From positions 1,054,001 through 1,118,000 of the forward strand of contig OZ255825.1 in assembly GCA_965277535.1 (NCBI GenBank): DNA of 64,000 nucleotides. The letters run 5' to 3'. The DNA comes from Ilyomonas sp965277535 (GTDB lineage Bacteria; Bacteroidota; Bacteroidia; Chitinophagales; Chitinophagaceae). Shown piece by piece: positions 8,710-17,976 of the stretch. Position numbers and translations under genes: made by a program. The notes beneath the pieces were generated by a model. That model saw nothing but the letters and a program-made list of their open reading frames with translations, was not told the origin of the DNA and made no database searches. Position 1 is the first letter of the stretch. Each line of letters opens with the position of its first letter.

Positions 8710-9711
8710 TTGACAGACACAATTATTAACCTCGAAACGGTGAACCCCATTGAATTTTTTGGGGTGAATAACCGCAAGCTGGACCTTCTGAAAAAGAAGT
8801 TTCCCCTGCTGAAGATTTTGTCTCGCGGTACTCAGATTAAATTGAGCGGCGCGCCCGAACAAGTTGACCAGGCAAAAGAAAAGATTGACCTGGTGGTTCA
8901 ATACATGGAGCGCAATGGCGATTTAAGCGACAATTATTTCGAGCAGATTTTAGGCGGCGATGATGCCGAAACCATTGACAATTTTGTTGACCGTAACCCC
9001 AACGACATTTTAGTGTTTGGGCCGAATGGTAAAACGGTTCGGGCACGTACAGCCAATCAAAAAAGAATGGTGCAGGCTGCCGACAGAAACGATATTGTTT
9101 TCGCCATTGGGCCTGCCGGTACAGGTAAAACTTATACGGCTGTTGCCTTAGCGGTTCGCGCTTTAAAAAACAAACAGGTAAAGAAAATCATCTTAACGCG
9201 CCCTGCGGTGGAAGCAGGTGAAAACCTTGGCTTTTTACCCGGCGATCTAAAAGAAAAAATTGATCCTTATCTGCGTCCGTTGTATGATGCGCTGGATGAT
9301 ATGATTCCTGCTGACAAACTGGGTTATTACATGAGCACTCGCACCATTGAAATTGCACCGCTGGCTTATATGCGTGGCCGTACCTTGGACAATGCGTTTA
9401 TCATTTTAGATGAAGCACAAAATACCAACGATTTACAATTGAAAATGTTTTTAACCCGCATTGGTGCCAATGCAAAAGCCATTATTACCGGCGACCCTAC
9501 GCAGGTAGATTTGCCCCGTAATATGCAGAGCGGCTTACATAAAGCTGCCCGCATTCTTCGCAACATTGATGGCATTGCACACATTGATCTGGATGAAGAA
9601 GATGTAGTGCGCCACCGACTTGTAAAAGCGATTATCAGAGCGTATGATAAGGATTATCAGGAGAATGTTAATCCGAATACTCAACGTCCGCTGTTGATGA
9701 AAAAAGATTAG
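8710..9711 (+). CDS. phoH: PhoH family ATPase
   Basis: About 333 residues from a TTG at 8710; the frame is open back to an ATG at 8647. TTG is preferred because TDTIINLETVNPIEFFGVNN matches the usual start of Bacteroidota PhoH, and because TAAATTTG at 8673-8680 fits the -7 element TAnnTTTG, placing the transcript start after 8647. An N-terminal KH-like segment (FPLLKILSRGTQIKLSG) precedes the ATPase core: Walker A GPAGTGKT (about residue 134), FIILDEAQNT as Walker B, and ITGDPTQVDLP. PhoH proteins are linked to RNA metabolism. The 3' end has a decayed duplicate at 12205. Confidence 0.88.
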   Translation: MTDTIINLETVNPIEFFGVNNRKLDLLKKKFPLLKILSRGTQIKLSGAPEQVDQAKEKIDLVVQYMERNGDLSDNYFEQILGGDDAETIDNFVDRNPNDILVFGPNGKTVRARTANQKRMVQAADRNDIVFAIGPAGTGKTYTAVALAVRALKNKQVKKIILTRPAVEAGENLGFLPGDLKEKIDPYLRPLYDALDDMIPADKLGYYMSTRTIEIAPLAYMRGRTLDNAFIILDEAQNTNDLQLKMFLTRIGANAKAIITGDPTQVDLPRNMQSGLHKAARILRNIDGIAHIDLDEEDVVRHRLVKAIIRAYDKDYQENVNPNTQRPLLMKKD

Positions 9712-9730
9712 TAAAAACAATAACGAACAG

Positions 9731-9761
9731 AAAAGCCGGTGGCATTTGCACCGGCTTTTTT
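9731..9761 (+). terminator. Rho-independent terminator of phoH
   Basis: The stem AAAAGCCGGTG pairs with CACCGGCTTTT around a seven-base loop and is followed by a T run. It starts 20 bases after the phoH stop codon. Confidence 0.85.
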
Positions 9762-9867
9762 ATTATCGGTGGTTTTGATTTATGGGAATGTTGTTAAACA
9801 ATATCAACAATGCTGGAAGATTACGCCAGGAGGGAAAATATTTGGTAAAGGCAGTTCTTGTTTATCC

Positions 9868-10857
9868 TCACTTCTTTCTTCCATATACTTTCATAATGTC
9901 GGGAACTTTATCACGGGTAATGATAAGGTCATGATTATAAACATATTTCAGATAGGTTGTATCCACACCCCTGATAAAGTTGGTATGCCATTCCATCCAC
10001 CACGACCACATCACGCCTTTGCTCTTACAACTATCCGGATTAGGTGGCACACCGCATTCGTGGTAGGTGATAGGCACGCGTGTACCCACAATATCTTTCA
10101 CCGCCCGGTACATATCGGGCATTGCGTTTTCGCCAACATTATAGGTATCAGCACCTGCAATATCTACATATTCATCGCCGGGATACCATTTTCCATCCGG
10201 CTTGCCGGTGTAGCAAAGCACCCATATTAAGTTGTTCAGCTTTCGGTCGTGAACCAGGTAATTGTACGTCTCAACCCATAAGCGTTTAAATTGGTCTGGT
10301 CCTTTCTTTCCCCACCAAAACCAGTTGCCATTCAACTCGTGAAACGGACGCCAGAGTACCGGCACATTCGCTTTCTGCAACCGCTCCAGCAGGTCGGCTT
10401 TGCCTTTCAGTTCCGTCCAGAAGGAGTCGTACTCTATTGTCCCTTTCTGAAAGCACCTGTCTATATCAATTTCTTTTTTGCTGTTCTCGTATCCTTCGCC
10501 AATACCCGGCGCGCCCATGTGCCACATGATAGTTGGGATGCCGCCTGCCTTCCACCATTCTATCGCACCCTTTATCACAGAATCGTTAAGATAAGCCTGG
10601 ATGAAATCGAACCCTTTGATGGCAGGAAATTTACCCGTGATGCCGTTAATGTATCTAATTTCATCAAAGCCCCAGCCCGAAAACATCTGACCGGACAATG
10701 TTTTCTTGCCAAATAAATCGTTGAGGTAAGCATACAAGGCAACCGCTTCTTTCGTAGCGTTTGGGTTGGAAAGTTTATAGCTACTCTGTGCCAGAAGCCC
10801 CCGGGTAAGGAAGACGAATAAAACAATGAGTAATAAGAGCGTGCGTGTAATTTTCAT
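9868..10857 (-). CDS. GH26 endo-beta-1,4-mannanase-like glycosidase
   Basis: 329 residues from the ATG at 10857, chosen over an upstream ATG at 10953 because it starts the signal peptide MKITRTLLLLIVLFVFLTRGLLA. GH26 hallmarks: GFDEIRYINGITGKFPAIKGFD near the N-terminus, the acid/base Glu in RPFHELNGNWFWWG (about residue 173) and the nucleophile Glu in ITYHECG (about residue 265). Members cleave beta-mannans such as galactomannan or glucomannan. It is secreted by prediction, without an extra binding module. It fits the window's other mannose-related enzyme (GH92 at 21061), although the two are not adjacent. Confidence 0.9.
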   Translation of the reverse strand: MKITRTLLLLIVLFVFLTRGLLAQSSYKLSNPNATKEAVALYAYLNDLFGKKTLSGQMFSGWGFDEIRYINGITGKFPAIKGFDFIQAYLNDSVIKGAIEWWKAGGIPTIMWHMGAPGIGEGYENSKKEIDIDRCFQKGTIEYDSFWTELKGKADLLERLQKANVPVLWRPFHELNGNWFWWGKKGPDQFKRLWVETYNYLVHDRKLNNLIWVLCYTGKPDGKWYPGDEYVDIAGADTYNVGENAMPDMYRAVKDIVGTRVPITYHECGVPPNPDSCKSKGVMWSWWMEWHTNFIRGVDTTYLKYVYNHDLIITRDKVPDIMKVYGRKK

Positions 10858-11081
10858 ACAGATGCAGTTGTACAATAAAATAAACCGGTTTCCTGTTTTC
10901 ATCAAATAGTATGCAATTCTGGAAGCGAAATAAGAAGGTTGTAATAAGATCATCGGGTGAATGTGTTCAACTCATTATGATTAAACTTTGCTCATGGTAA
11001 TTCATCTATCTAAGAATTTACAAAAACTATTATTCAAACAGAATGAAACAATTAGCTTTATTGTCAGTAACAAGAACTTTT

Positions 11082-12083
11082 ATGAAAACAATCTTCGGCT
11101 TTTTCATTGTATTTATAATGCTTTTTGCATCCTGCACTGCAACGTACCATGCTACAGTTGCAGCACCGCCGGTAAACCCTCCGCTCCAGGGACAGGATGA
11201 AACCTCATTCCAGGTATTTTACAATGAGTTAGGCTCTTACGGAAGATGGATTGATTATCCGGGGGAAGGTTATGTTTGGTCGCCTAATGTGGATCCTTCT
11301 TTTCAGCCTTATGAAACCAACGGGCATTGGGTATATACCGACCAGGGATGGACATGGGTATCGGATTACGGTTGGGGATGGGCACCCTTTCATTACGGCC
11401 GCTGGTTTTATGAAGACGGATATGGATGGCTATGGCTTCCCGGTCACGAATGGGCACCTGCCTGGGTTACCTGGGGGCACTCGGGCAATTATTATGGATG
11501 GGCGCCATTGGGCCCTCATATTGCTGCTAACCAGCAATGGACGCCGCCCGCCAGGTACTGGACATTTGTACCGCAGGAACACATGGCAAAACCAAATGTT
11601 TCTCAATACGTGGTTGACAGAAGCACCAACGAGAACATTGTTAAAAACGTTACGATCATTAATAACAATACAACGGTAGTGAATAATCATACAGTAACCA
11701 ATGTTACCAACAACAATGTAACTAACAATACGAATAATATCAAAAACAATACTACCAATACAAATACTATAAACAATACAAACAACCAGGTTACGAACAA
11801 TACAACGAAGACGAATAACAATCAGGTTAGAAACAATACCACAAGTGTTCTCAACAACCATAACGTGATTGTTAATCAAGGTCCGAAAGTGAATGAAGTG
11901 GAGAAAGTAACAAATACGCCTGTACCGAGAGCGGCGATTGTTGAAAACAACCGGCCTGCCCAAACACAGGTAAATAATAACAAGGTTGTGATGTATCGGC
12001 CAGTGATACAGCCCCAGGCCATGCAGAGAAATGGTAATACACCGGCTCCTCAAAAAGTGGAAACATTTCAAAAACGACATTAG
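11082..12083 (+). CDS. DUF6600-like lipoprotein with Asn/Thr-rich tail
   Basis: 333 residues from the ATG at 11082, which places a lipobox (FASC) right after a hydrophobic segment; an ATG 39 bases upstream is less likely. Residues about 45-150 are rich in Trp, Tyr and Gly with repeats such as GYVWSP, GHWVYTD, GWTWVSDYGWGWAPFHYGRW and WLPGHEWAPAWVTWG, the pattern of DUF6600 proteins. It continues with a low-complexity stretch (about residues 195-265) composed almost wholly of Asn, Thr and Val, then a Pro/Gln-rich end. Lipid-anchored, probably facing the surface. Function unknown. Confidence 0.7.
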   Translation: MKTIFGFFIVFIMLFASCTATYHATVAAPPVNPPLQGQDETSFQVFYNELGSYGRWIDYPGEGYVWSPNVDPSFQPYETNGHWVYTDQGWTWVSDYGWGWAPFHYGRWFYEDGYGWLWLPGHEWAPAWVTWGHSGNYYGWAPLGPHIAANQQWTPPARYWTFVPQEHMAKPNVSQYVVDRSTNENIVKNVTIINNNTTVVNNHTVTNVTNNNVTNNTNNIKNNTTNTNTINNTNNQVTNNTTKTNNNQVRNNTTSVLNNHNVIVNQGPKVNEVEKVTNTPVPRAAIVENNRPAQTQVNNNKVVMYRPVIQPQAMQRNGNTPAPQKVETFQKRH

Positions 12084-12122
12084 GGTAAGTTGATGTAAAC
12101 TGTAAAGAATTAGTCATTTTGG

Positions 12123-12157
12123 AAAGCCTATGTGAATTGACAACACATAGGCTTTTT
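12123..12157 (+). terminator. Rho-independent terminator of the DUF6600-like gene
   Basis: AAAGCCTATGTG pairs perfectly with CACATAGGCTTT around a nine-base loop and continues into a T run. It lies 40 bases after the stop codon. Confidence 0.85.
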
Positions 12158-12204
12158 CATTTTCAGAAACCTCTTCGTTGAGGATAACAGCCATTGCCTT
12201 GCAT

Positions 12205-12381
12205 GAATATCTGATAAGAATGTTGCGATGAATGATGCCCATATTAAGCCGGCTAAAGAAGACGTAGTGCGCTACCGCCCTGTAAAAGCCATAATCAAAG
12301 CGTATGACAAGAATGATCAGGAGAACTTCAATAGAATAATCAACGTTTGCAGTTGATGAAAAAAATCAGTAAAAACAAACA
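12205..12381 (+). pseudogene. Decayed duplicate of the phoH 3' end
   Basis: Translation of 12253-12335 reads KEDVVRYRPVKAIIKAYDKN followed by DQENFN, against DEEDVVRHRLVKAIIRAYDKDYQENVN at the end of phoH (about 9592-9675). Nucleotide similarity continues through gttgatgaaaaaaatcagtaaaaacaa into what is 3' untranslated sequence after phoH (gttgatgaaaaaagattagtaaaaacaa). Weaker similarity reaches back to about 12205 with at least two frameshifts. There is no start codon and none of the ATPase motifs, so this is a remnant of a segmental duplication, not a gene. Confidence 0.75.
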
Positions 12382-12712
12382 TCAAAAAGAGGATGTCTCA
12401 AAAGTAAAACGAACGCTTAGAAAAGTGCTTAACCGAAAACTTTCTCCATCACCTTACCGAATAAAAAAGAGGCCGACTCAGCTTTTGATAAAGCCTCATT
12501 TCTGTTTTCATTCATTTTTCACCTATAACGAAAAAAATTAAAAAAATATTAAAAAAATATTTTCCCACGTTGCTAAACGCGCTTACTTTTAAAACCAAAT
12601 TGGGAATGAGCCGTTTTGTTTTTGCCACAAAAAGCTTACTAACATTTACCAACGCTAACCATCTATTAATCTCATGCTTCTACATTTTTCTCAAACAATA
12701 AACTAAAACCAA
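12382..12712. other. Gene-free AT-rich spacer upstream of the protease
   Basis: No credible coding frame. It contains stretches resembling degenerate stem-loops (agaggatgtctcaaaagt; gaggccgactca ... gcctc), a near-pure A/T block at about 12530-12562, and one TTTGTTTTTGCC word at 12615-12626. The promoter of the gene at 12713 should lie in its right half, but I do not see a clean TTTG/TAnnTTTG pair. Confidence 0.5.
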
Positions 12713-15259
12713 ATGAAGAATTTGTTACCCATTGTCATTTGCCTTTTGTGTGCAATTTCCGGTTACACGCAAATAACAGGAAATCCTAAAATGCAGGGCA
12801 CACCTCAGCAAGTTAGCAATCAAAAAATTGCCTCTAAGCTTAGCCCTGATTTAAAAAGCCTTAGCGAAAGCAGTATAATAAGACCGCAAATGAGAGCCCT
12901 GGCAACAAAGCGTTTGCCTTCATTTGGTACGCTTGACAACCTGATGCAGAGAAAAGGCGATAAGGTACTGGTTAATTTTACCGCAAAAGATAATGTTGCT
13001 ACAGCCAAACAGGAATTGGAGAAAGAAGGCGTAACCGTTACTGCTGTTTTTGGACGTGTTATTTCGGGATATGCGCCCGTTAGCGCATTGCAAAAAATAG
13101 AAACATCAACCAACATCAAATATGCAAAGCCTTCTTATAAACCTATGAGGCAGCCGCTGAAGCCAAGGTCTTTACAAAACAATCATAAGAAGCAGGTGTG
13201 TGAAGGCTCGTCTAACACGGGCGTTGTAAGCCAGGGTGATACGGCGCAGCTTTCTTACTTAGCAAGAAAAGAGTTTCATGTGAACGGCAAAGGTGTAAAA
13301 GTGGGTATCCTGTCAGACAGCTACAACAATTTGGGAAGCGCCGAAACAGGCGTTCGGCATGGTGAACTTCCCGGAAGAGACAATCCTTATGGTTTTAAAA
13401 AACCGGTTCAGGTAATTAAAGATTTAGATTCTGGCGGAACGGATGAAGGTCGTGCCATGATGGAAATTGTGCATGATGTGGCACCAGGTTCTAACCTCGC
13501 TTTTTATACCGCCGACGATGGCGAAGCCGATTTTGCACAAGGCATACAAACCCTTGCCGATAAAGGCTGTAAAGTAATTGGTGATGATATTTATTATTAC
13601 GATGAACCGTTTTTCCAGGATGGCATCGTTGCACAATCGGTTGATTTGGCTAAGAAAAGAGGGGTAACCTATTTTTCAGCTGCGGGCAACCAAAGCATCC
13701 GTTCTTATGAAAGCAATTACCGCCCGACTTCTGTTGAGCCTTTAGGGCCTGGGAGTGGCACCGCTCATAATTTCAGCGCACCTGGTGATGCGCCTGTTTA
13801 CTTTCAACCCATTTATATACCCACTGGCGGTGGTCAGTTAATTCTGTCATTTCAGTGGGATCAGCCTTCATATACAGCAAGTGGCGGACGTGACAGCGCT
13901 ACAACCGACTTCGATATTTATCTATCCGATATCAACGGAAACATAGTAGCTGAAGGTGCTTCTGATAACATTGCCAGTGGCGAACCCATTGAGGTAACGG
14001 GCTTTAATAATTATACGGACAATTATACCTTCTTTCTTACCATCGTAAAATTTGCAGGACCGGATGTAAAACGTTTAAAATATATATTGTACGGCGATGC
14101 CTTGTTTTATCTTACCACTCCTCCCATTCCAGGTATCTTAGCTCCTACATTGGTGGGACATGCCAAAGCGGAAGGCGCTATTGCTACAGGTTCAGCATTT
14201 TATTTGAATACACCAGCTTACGGACTTGATACGGCCGCGGTTGATCCGTTTTCATCAGTTGGTGGTGTGCCCAATTATTTTGATACCAAAGGTGCCCGCA
14301 TTGCACCTCTGGTTAGGAGAAAACCCGATATTGTTGCGCCCGATGGAGGCAATACTTCATTTTTTGATCCTTTCGGAGGGGGCGATATTGTTGAAGATAG
14401 CGACACCTTCCCTAACTTTTTCGGAACCTCTGCCGCGGCTCCTCATGCAGCCGGTGTGGCTGCCCTGATGATTGAAGCACAAAGATTGCATACCATTACG
14501 CCCGACCAGATAAAGGGCGAGTTGGCTGCAACAGCAAGTAAAATGTATGACAATTATCCAACCTTTAATACGCCTTACTATGATTTTAATTCGGGCAATG
14601 GATTTATAAATGCACAAAAAGCAGTTGACAAAGTTCACTTTCCCAACCTGTACGTGAAGGATTTGAAATTGAAGCCGCTTTGCTCTAACGATCCTTCTTC
14701 GGTTCGAAACTGGCAAATCAGCAATCCCAATCCTTTCCCTGTAGAAGCGCAATGGTTTGTTGACGGAGACATTGAAAGTGGAACCATCAATGTATTACCT
14801 GGCGATACTTCTTTTACCACCAACACGGTAACTTATTATGGCTATCCGGTTCCTAACATTGCAATACTAAGCTGGAAAGATAATTTTACACTTACCAGAA
14901 TAGCAGCTGCGTTTAGCACGAGAGCCAAATGCGGTATAGATAAAATGTCGGAAGAAAATAGTGATGAAATGATAACCAAATCGGGCAATATGATAAAAGT
15001 AGAAGGTGCAGTAACCAACACGGCAACCGTGTATCCAAATCCTGCATCGCAAACATTCAAACTCTATTTATCACTTGCCGATAAACAACCTGTAATGGTT
15101 GAACTGTTCAGTGCAGACGGAAGAAAGCTGCAATCGAAAATGATTTATCAAACCAATGGTGTGGTTGATATAGAAGCGAATGGTTATGCAGCCGGTACTT
15201 ATTTATTAACCGTTAAGCAAGGCAGTTTCTCTAAAACCATCCGGGTGATTAAGCAATAA
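12713..15259 (+). CDS. Subtilase/sedolisin-like serine protease with T9SS type A tail
   Basis: 848 residues. Signal peptide MKNLLPIVICLLCAISGYTQ; a propeptide-like region to about residue 150; a protease domain with Asp in VGILSDSYNN (about 201), DEGRAMMEIVHDVAPG (about 243) and the catalytic Ser in GTSAAAPHAAGVAAL (about 572). The subtilisin HGT box is absent; the equivalent place has DEG, as in the S53-like subgroup where Glu acts instead of His. The last 75 residues (VYPNPASQTFKLYLSL to the C-terminal Lys-Gln) form a Por/type A sorting domain, so it should be exported across the outer membrane by T9SS. Terminator at 15308. Confidence 0.85.
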   Translation: MKNLLPIVICLLCAISGYTQITGNPKMQGTPQQVSNQKIASKLSPDLKSLSESSIIRPQMRALATKRLPSFGTLDNLMQRKGDKVLVNFTAKDNVATAKQELEKEGVTVTAVFGRVISGYAPVSALQKIETSTNIKYAKPSYKPMRQPLKPRSLQNNHKKQVCEGSSNTGVVSQGDTAQLSYLARKEFHVNGKGVKVGILSDSYNNLGSAETGVRHGELPGRDNPYGFKKPVQVIKDLDSGGTDEGRAMMEIVHDVAPGSNLAFYTADDGEADFAQGIQTLADKGCKVIGDDIYYYDEPFFQDGIVAQSVDLAKKRGVTYFSAAGNQSIRSYESNYRPTSVEPLGPGSGTAHNFSAPGDAPVYFQPIYIPTGGGQLILSFQWDQPSYTASGGRDSATTDFDIYLSDINGNIVAEGASDNIASGEPIEVTGFNNYTDNYTFFLTIVKFAGPDVKRLKYILYGDALFYLTTPPIPGILAPTLVGHAKAEGAIATGSAFYLNTPAYGLDTAAVDPFSSVGGVPNYFDTKGARIAPLVRRKPDIVAPDGGNTSFFDPFGGGDIVEDSDTFPNFFGTSAAAPHAAGVAALMIEAQRLHTITPDQIKGELAATASKMYDNYPTFNTPYYDFNSGNGFINAQKAVDKVHFPNLYVKDLKLKPLCSNDPSSVRNWQISNPNPFPVEAQWFVDGDIESGTINVLPGDTSFTTNTVTYYGYPVPNIAILSWKDNFTLTRIAAAFSTRAKCGIDKMSEENSDEMITKSGNMIKVEGAVTNTATVYPNPASQTFKLYLSLADKQPVMVELFSADGRKLQSKMIYQTNGVVDIEANGYAAGTYLLTVKQGSFSKTIRVIKQ

Positions 15260-15307
15260 TATTTTACGAAGCTTTACATAAGCTTTTGGTTTTGCCCATT
15301 TTTTAAT

Positions 15308-15343
15308 AAAAAGCAGGTGCATTAAAATTGCACCTGCTTTTTT
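15308..15343 (+). terminator. Rho-independent terminator of the protease gene
   Basis: A perfect 14-bp stem (AAAAAGCAGGTGCA with TGCACCTGCTTTTT) with a seven-base loop and terminal T run. A TTTGGTTTTGCC word (15285-15296) lies between it and the stop codon. Confidence 0.9.
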
Positions 15344-15421
15344 ATGTTCTGCATCTCTGTACTGCTTCGGTTTGTTTTTGAAAGAATAAATGGCACCAAT
15401 ATCAAATCAATGTCTTTTATT

Positions 15422-16051
15422 TTATCCTTTTAGATTTATCACTTTATAAGTATGAATGTTGAAAGAACCATCCGTTACCTTAATATTCAAACCGGTTGCC
15501 GTAGCCGCGTTTCCCGCAAAAGTTCCTTTCAAATAACCACCTGTTGTATCGGTTATGGTTACTGAGAAATTATTGTTTGTTGTGTTACTAAAATAATCTG
15601 TATTATCAGCACTGCAACCAGCGCATTGCGAAGCCCATTTCTGGCTATAATCTAACAGGTGAAGTTCAGCATGTTCGCAATACGCAAGGTCTGGACGAGG
15701 TGCAACATACGGAAGTGTTTGATGATAAACATTGCTGTTGATAAAGTACAACTGGCAACTCATACTCAAATCTTTATTTTGCCTGATGAGATTAATCTGG
15801 TCTTGCACATCGGGTGTGTAGTAGCTTATATTTTCTGAAGAATCCGGAGTTGAATACGTAGTGCTGAAATACATTTTTACACCGTTGAAAGTTCCCTGAA
15901 TGTATTCAGCAGAAGAGGTGTTGCAATTGTTGCATGAAGAGGAAGTGTTTTCGCTCTGCTGCGTAAACGTATTGTTTACTGTGTCGGTGCTCTTGGTGCA
16001 GGATGCAAATAAAATAACAATCACTGCAAAAGGCGTGATGCGGGTATACAT
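15422..16051 (-). CDS. Putative lipoprotein of unknown function
   Basis: 209 residues with a lipoprotein signal (MYTRITPFAVIVILFASC; lipobox FASC) and a following Ser/Thr/Asn-rich linker containing a C-N-N-C pair. The remainder is probably all-beta, with two more Cys in CAGCSADNTDYF. I do not recognise a family. It is convergent with the protease gene and has no partner genes. Lipid-anchored in the periplasm or at the surface by prediction. Confidence 0.6.
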   Translation of the reverse strand: MYTRITPFAVIVILFASCTKSTDTVNNTFTQQSENTSSSCNNCNTSSAEYIQGTFNGVKMYFSTTYSTPDSSENISYYTPDVQDQINLIRQNKDLSMSCQLYFINSNVYHQTLPYVAPRPDLAYCEHAELHLLDYSQKWASQCAGCSADNTDYFSNTTNNNFSVTITDTTGGYLKGTFAGNAATATGLNIKVTDGSFNIHTYKVINLKG

Positions 16052-16319
16052 AAAGTCAGCTTTATAAAAATGAACAACAATTCACCTTATTCAAAGAGCG
16101 TTCCAATTCAATTTTATTTTTTATATTGTTGATGTCCCAACATATAGAAATTGCAGCAACAGTGAAGATGAAATAAGTGTCTTTCTAAAAAAACGATAAA
16201 AACAAAAGACAGGCTTTTACATTTTAAGCATGATTGAAATGGTTTCTGTTTATCGCAAGCCATAATGTAAAAGGAAAACTAAACAAGGATAAAAGAAAGT
16301 AACTATTTTTGAAACAGCT

Positions 16320-17022
16320 TACAAGCAACTATCCGATCGCTCTTTGCCAGCACAACCACTGGTCAATTTGACACGGAATACAATGGTCAACTTCTGCGAA
16401 ATAACCACATAACAGAACTGCGAAATTCTGATTTACTGGATGCTGCAAGAAAAACAACTTCTAATAAAAGGGAATTTGATGATGTTAAGATGGCTTTGGC
16501 TTCTTACAAATCCAGTATTGATATAAGCAAACACTTTACAAAAAAGATTCAGGATACCGTCAAAGAGTATGGTTTTGATTCATACATACGTAAAGCCTTT
16601 ATGACAATGACGAAGAAGATTTAATCAAAGAGGCATTGGAAGCCATCCCTATTATTTGGAGTGTAGCAATGCAATATGCAGTACGCAAGTACAACGGAGA
16701 ATTCGTTGAACACTTATCGGAATTTAATGCAGATAAGTGCTTGTGCTTGCTTATGAATAATCAAACAGAAGGTGCAGAATTTAACCAATACCGAAAGAAA
16801 AAGATTGAAGAAAAAAAGCGATTACAGGCTATTGCTAATGAAGAACGCAAAAAGCGCAATGAAGCCGCAAGGCAGCGAAGGGCAAAGGTGAAAACTGAAA
16901 AAGAGGAATCTGTAAAATAGGCTTTGAAGGTTGTAAAAAGCAGCACAAAACTAAAAGCCAGGAAAGCTGCACCTGTTAAAAAACTTATTCCAAAAAAATC
17001 AAGCAACTGCAAATCATCATAA
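16320..17022 (+). pseudogene. Frameshifted remnant of an unrecognised accessory gene
   Basis: Coding similarity to itself across frames shows the decay. One frame (16320-16623) reads through FDTEYNGQLLRNNHITELRN and KKIQDTVKEYGFDSYIRKA without a start codon. The next frame picks up at about 16600 (YDNDEEDLIKEALEAIPIIW) and runs to a TAG at 16918. After that stop the same frame continues in a Lys-rich tail to 17022. The middle is a charged helix (EKKRLQAIANEERKKRNEAA). No family recognised. One frameshift, one in-frame stop and no start argue for a pseudogene; an intact 94-residue protein from 16636 is the alternative. Confidence 0.5.
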
Positions 17023-17176
17023 GCCATGAAACGTCATATTCCAGCGTTAGAACTACCTTTTTATAAAAGCGATGTTTCCAAAAACAAAAGCCGATGCAAA
17101 GAAGATAACGAAAAGCGAAGTTTTATAAATAAGATGGAGACAAGGTTAGAAAGAAGGATTGGATTCCGAAGCGCGC

Positions 17177-17457
17177 ATGTCAATAACTTTTCTCACGCTT
17201 GTCTCCCAAGCTTATCAAAGAGGTCAGTTAATGCACTTGTACGCCGGGGTAAATATAGAAAAAAGGGCAATCAACAGACATTAAAAAACAAAAAAGGGCG
17301 GTATAGACATACCAGCCCCGGAATCCAATATCGTGCTCTTAAAGGCAATTGAAGTGCCAGAGAGAAATATGTTCACAACCAGAGGAGTAAACAACGTACA
17401 AATAAAGATGAGTGCCAATAAGAGAAACGGAAAACTATCACTGTCCAATTTTGGATA
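17177..17457 (+). pseudogene. Small gene remnant with an in-frame stop
   Basis: From ATG 17177 the frame reads MSITFLTLVSQAYQRGQLMH and then LYAGVNIEKRAINRH, meets a TAA, and continues in the same frame with GGIDIPAPESNIVLLKAIEV followed by PERNMFTTRGVNNVQIKM to a stop at 17457. The composition of both halves looks protein-like, unlike the competing frame from 17026. It is either one gene broken by a nonsense change or two abutting fragments. No family recognised. It lies in the degraded zone off the 3' end of tRNA-Ser. Confidence 0.35.
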
Positions 17458-17976
17458 GTGGTATTCACTCATTTTCATACAAGCAATTAGCAGCCAGTCG
17501 CACTTAATAAAAAGGTGGTACATCCCAACTTCACATTTTGTATAGACTATAAATTATACCCTATGAATGTTGATTGCTTATTACTTCATCAAAAGCATAC
17601 AACAGGTGTTCAATAGCTGACACCTGTTTGTTCGAAATGGCTCAAATGCGGTTGTGGTAAAGGCTTTCAACATTGGTACACACTCTCTTGATTTGAAATG
17701 TATTTACAATTTGTGTTTCTGTAAACCTTGTCTTTTTCATATTTATCCGTTTAAAGTTAGAAACTTATTCAACTTTTAAATGGCCAAACTTTAGGGAAGC
17801 TGATAAGGGCGTTATCGTTTAAATGTGAGCAGGGGCCTTAAAAACCTACGTTTTCCTACACTTTCAAAACATATAGAATCATATCAGTTGAAAATTACCG
17901 ACAGTTTATAGTAAACATTCTGCCGTATGCAATGAATAAGCACAAAAGAAAAAGAAGACAATTCAAGAAAACGCTT
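17458..17976. other. Degraded gene-free stretch
   Basis: No intact gene. It is AT-rich with scattered coding-like scraps; the only recognisable one is the start of an IS3-type OrfA on the minus strand at 17690-17740 (listed separately). No terminal inverted repeats or target-site duplication could be paired by eye. Confidence 0.4.
17690..17740 (-). mobile_element. Possible 5' scrap of an IS3-family orfA
   Basis: On the minus strand, ATG at 17740 opens MKKTRFTETQIVNTFQ, which matches the conserved beginning of many IS3-family OrfA proteins (helix-turn-helix start of the type M-[KR]-K-[ST]-R-F-T-E-x-Q-I-V). Similarity is lost after about 16 residues and the frame soon stops. Too short to be certain. 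Confidence 0.35.

Noticed and set aside
9739..10230. 163-codon plus-strand open frame
   Set aside because: Antisense to the GH26 gene, whose two catalytic Glu motifs are intact; it also begins inside the phoH terminator.
11430..12080. 216-codon minus-strand open frame
   Set aside because: It is antisense to the Asn/Thr-rich lipoprotein; repeats of aac/act read backwards give long stop-free Ile/Val-rich nonsense.
17026..17352. 108-codon plus-strand frame as a gene
   Set aside because: The overlapping frame from 17177 has more protein-like sequence, and the 17026 product is an Arg/Lys-rich string with no pattern.
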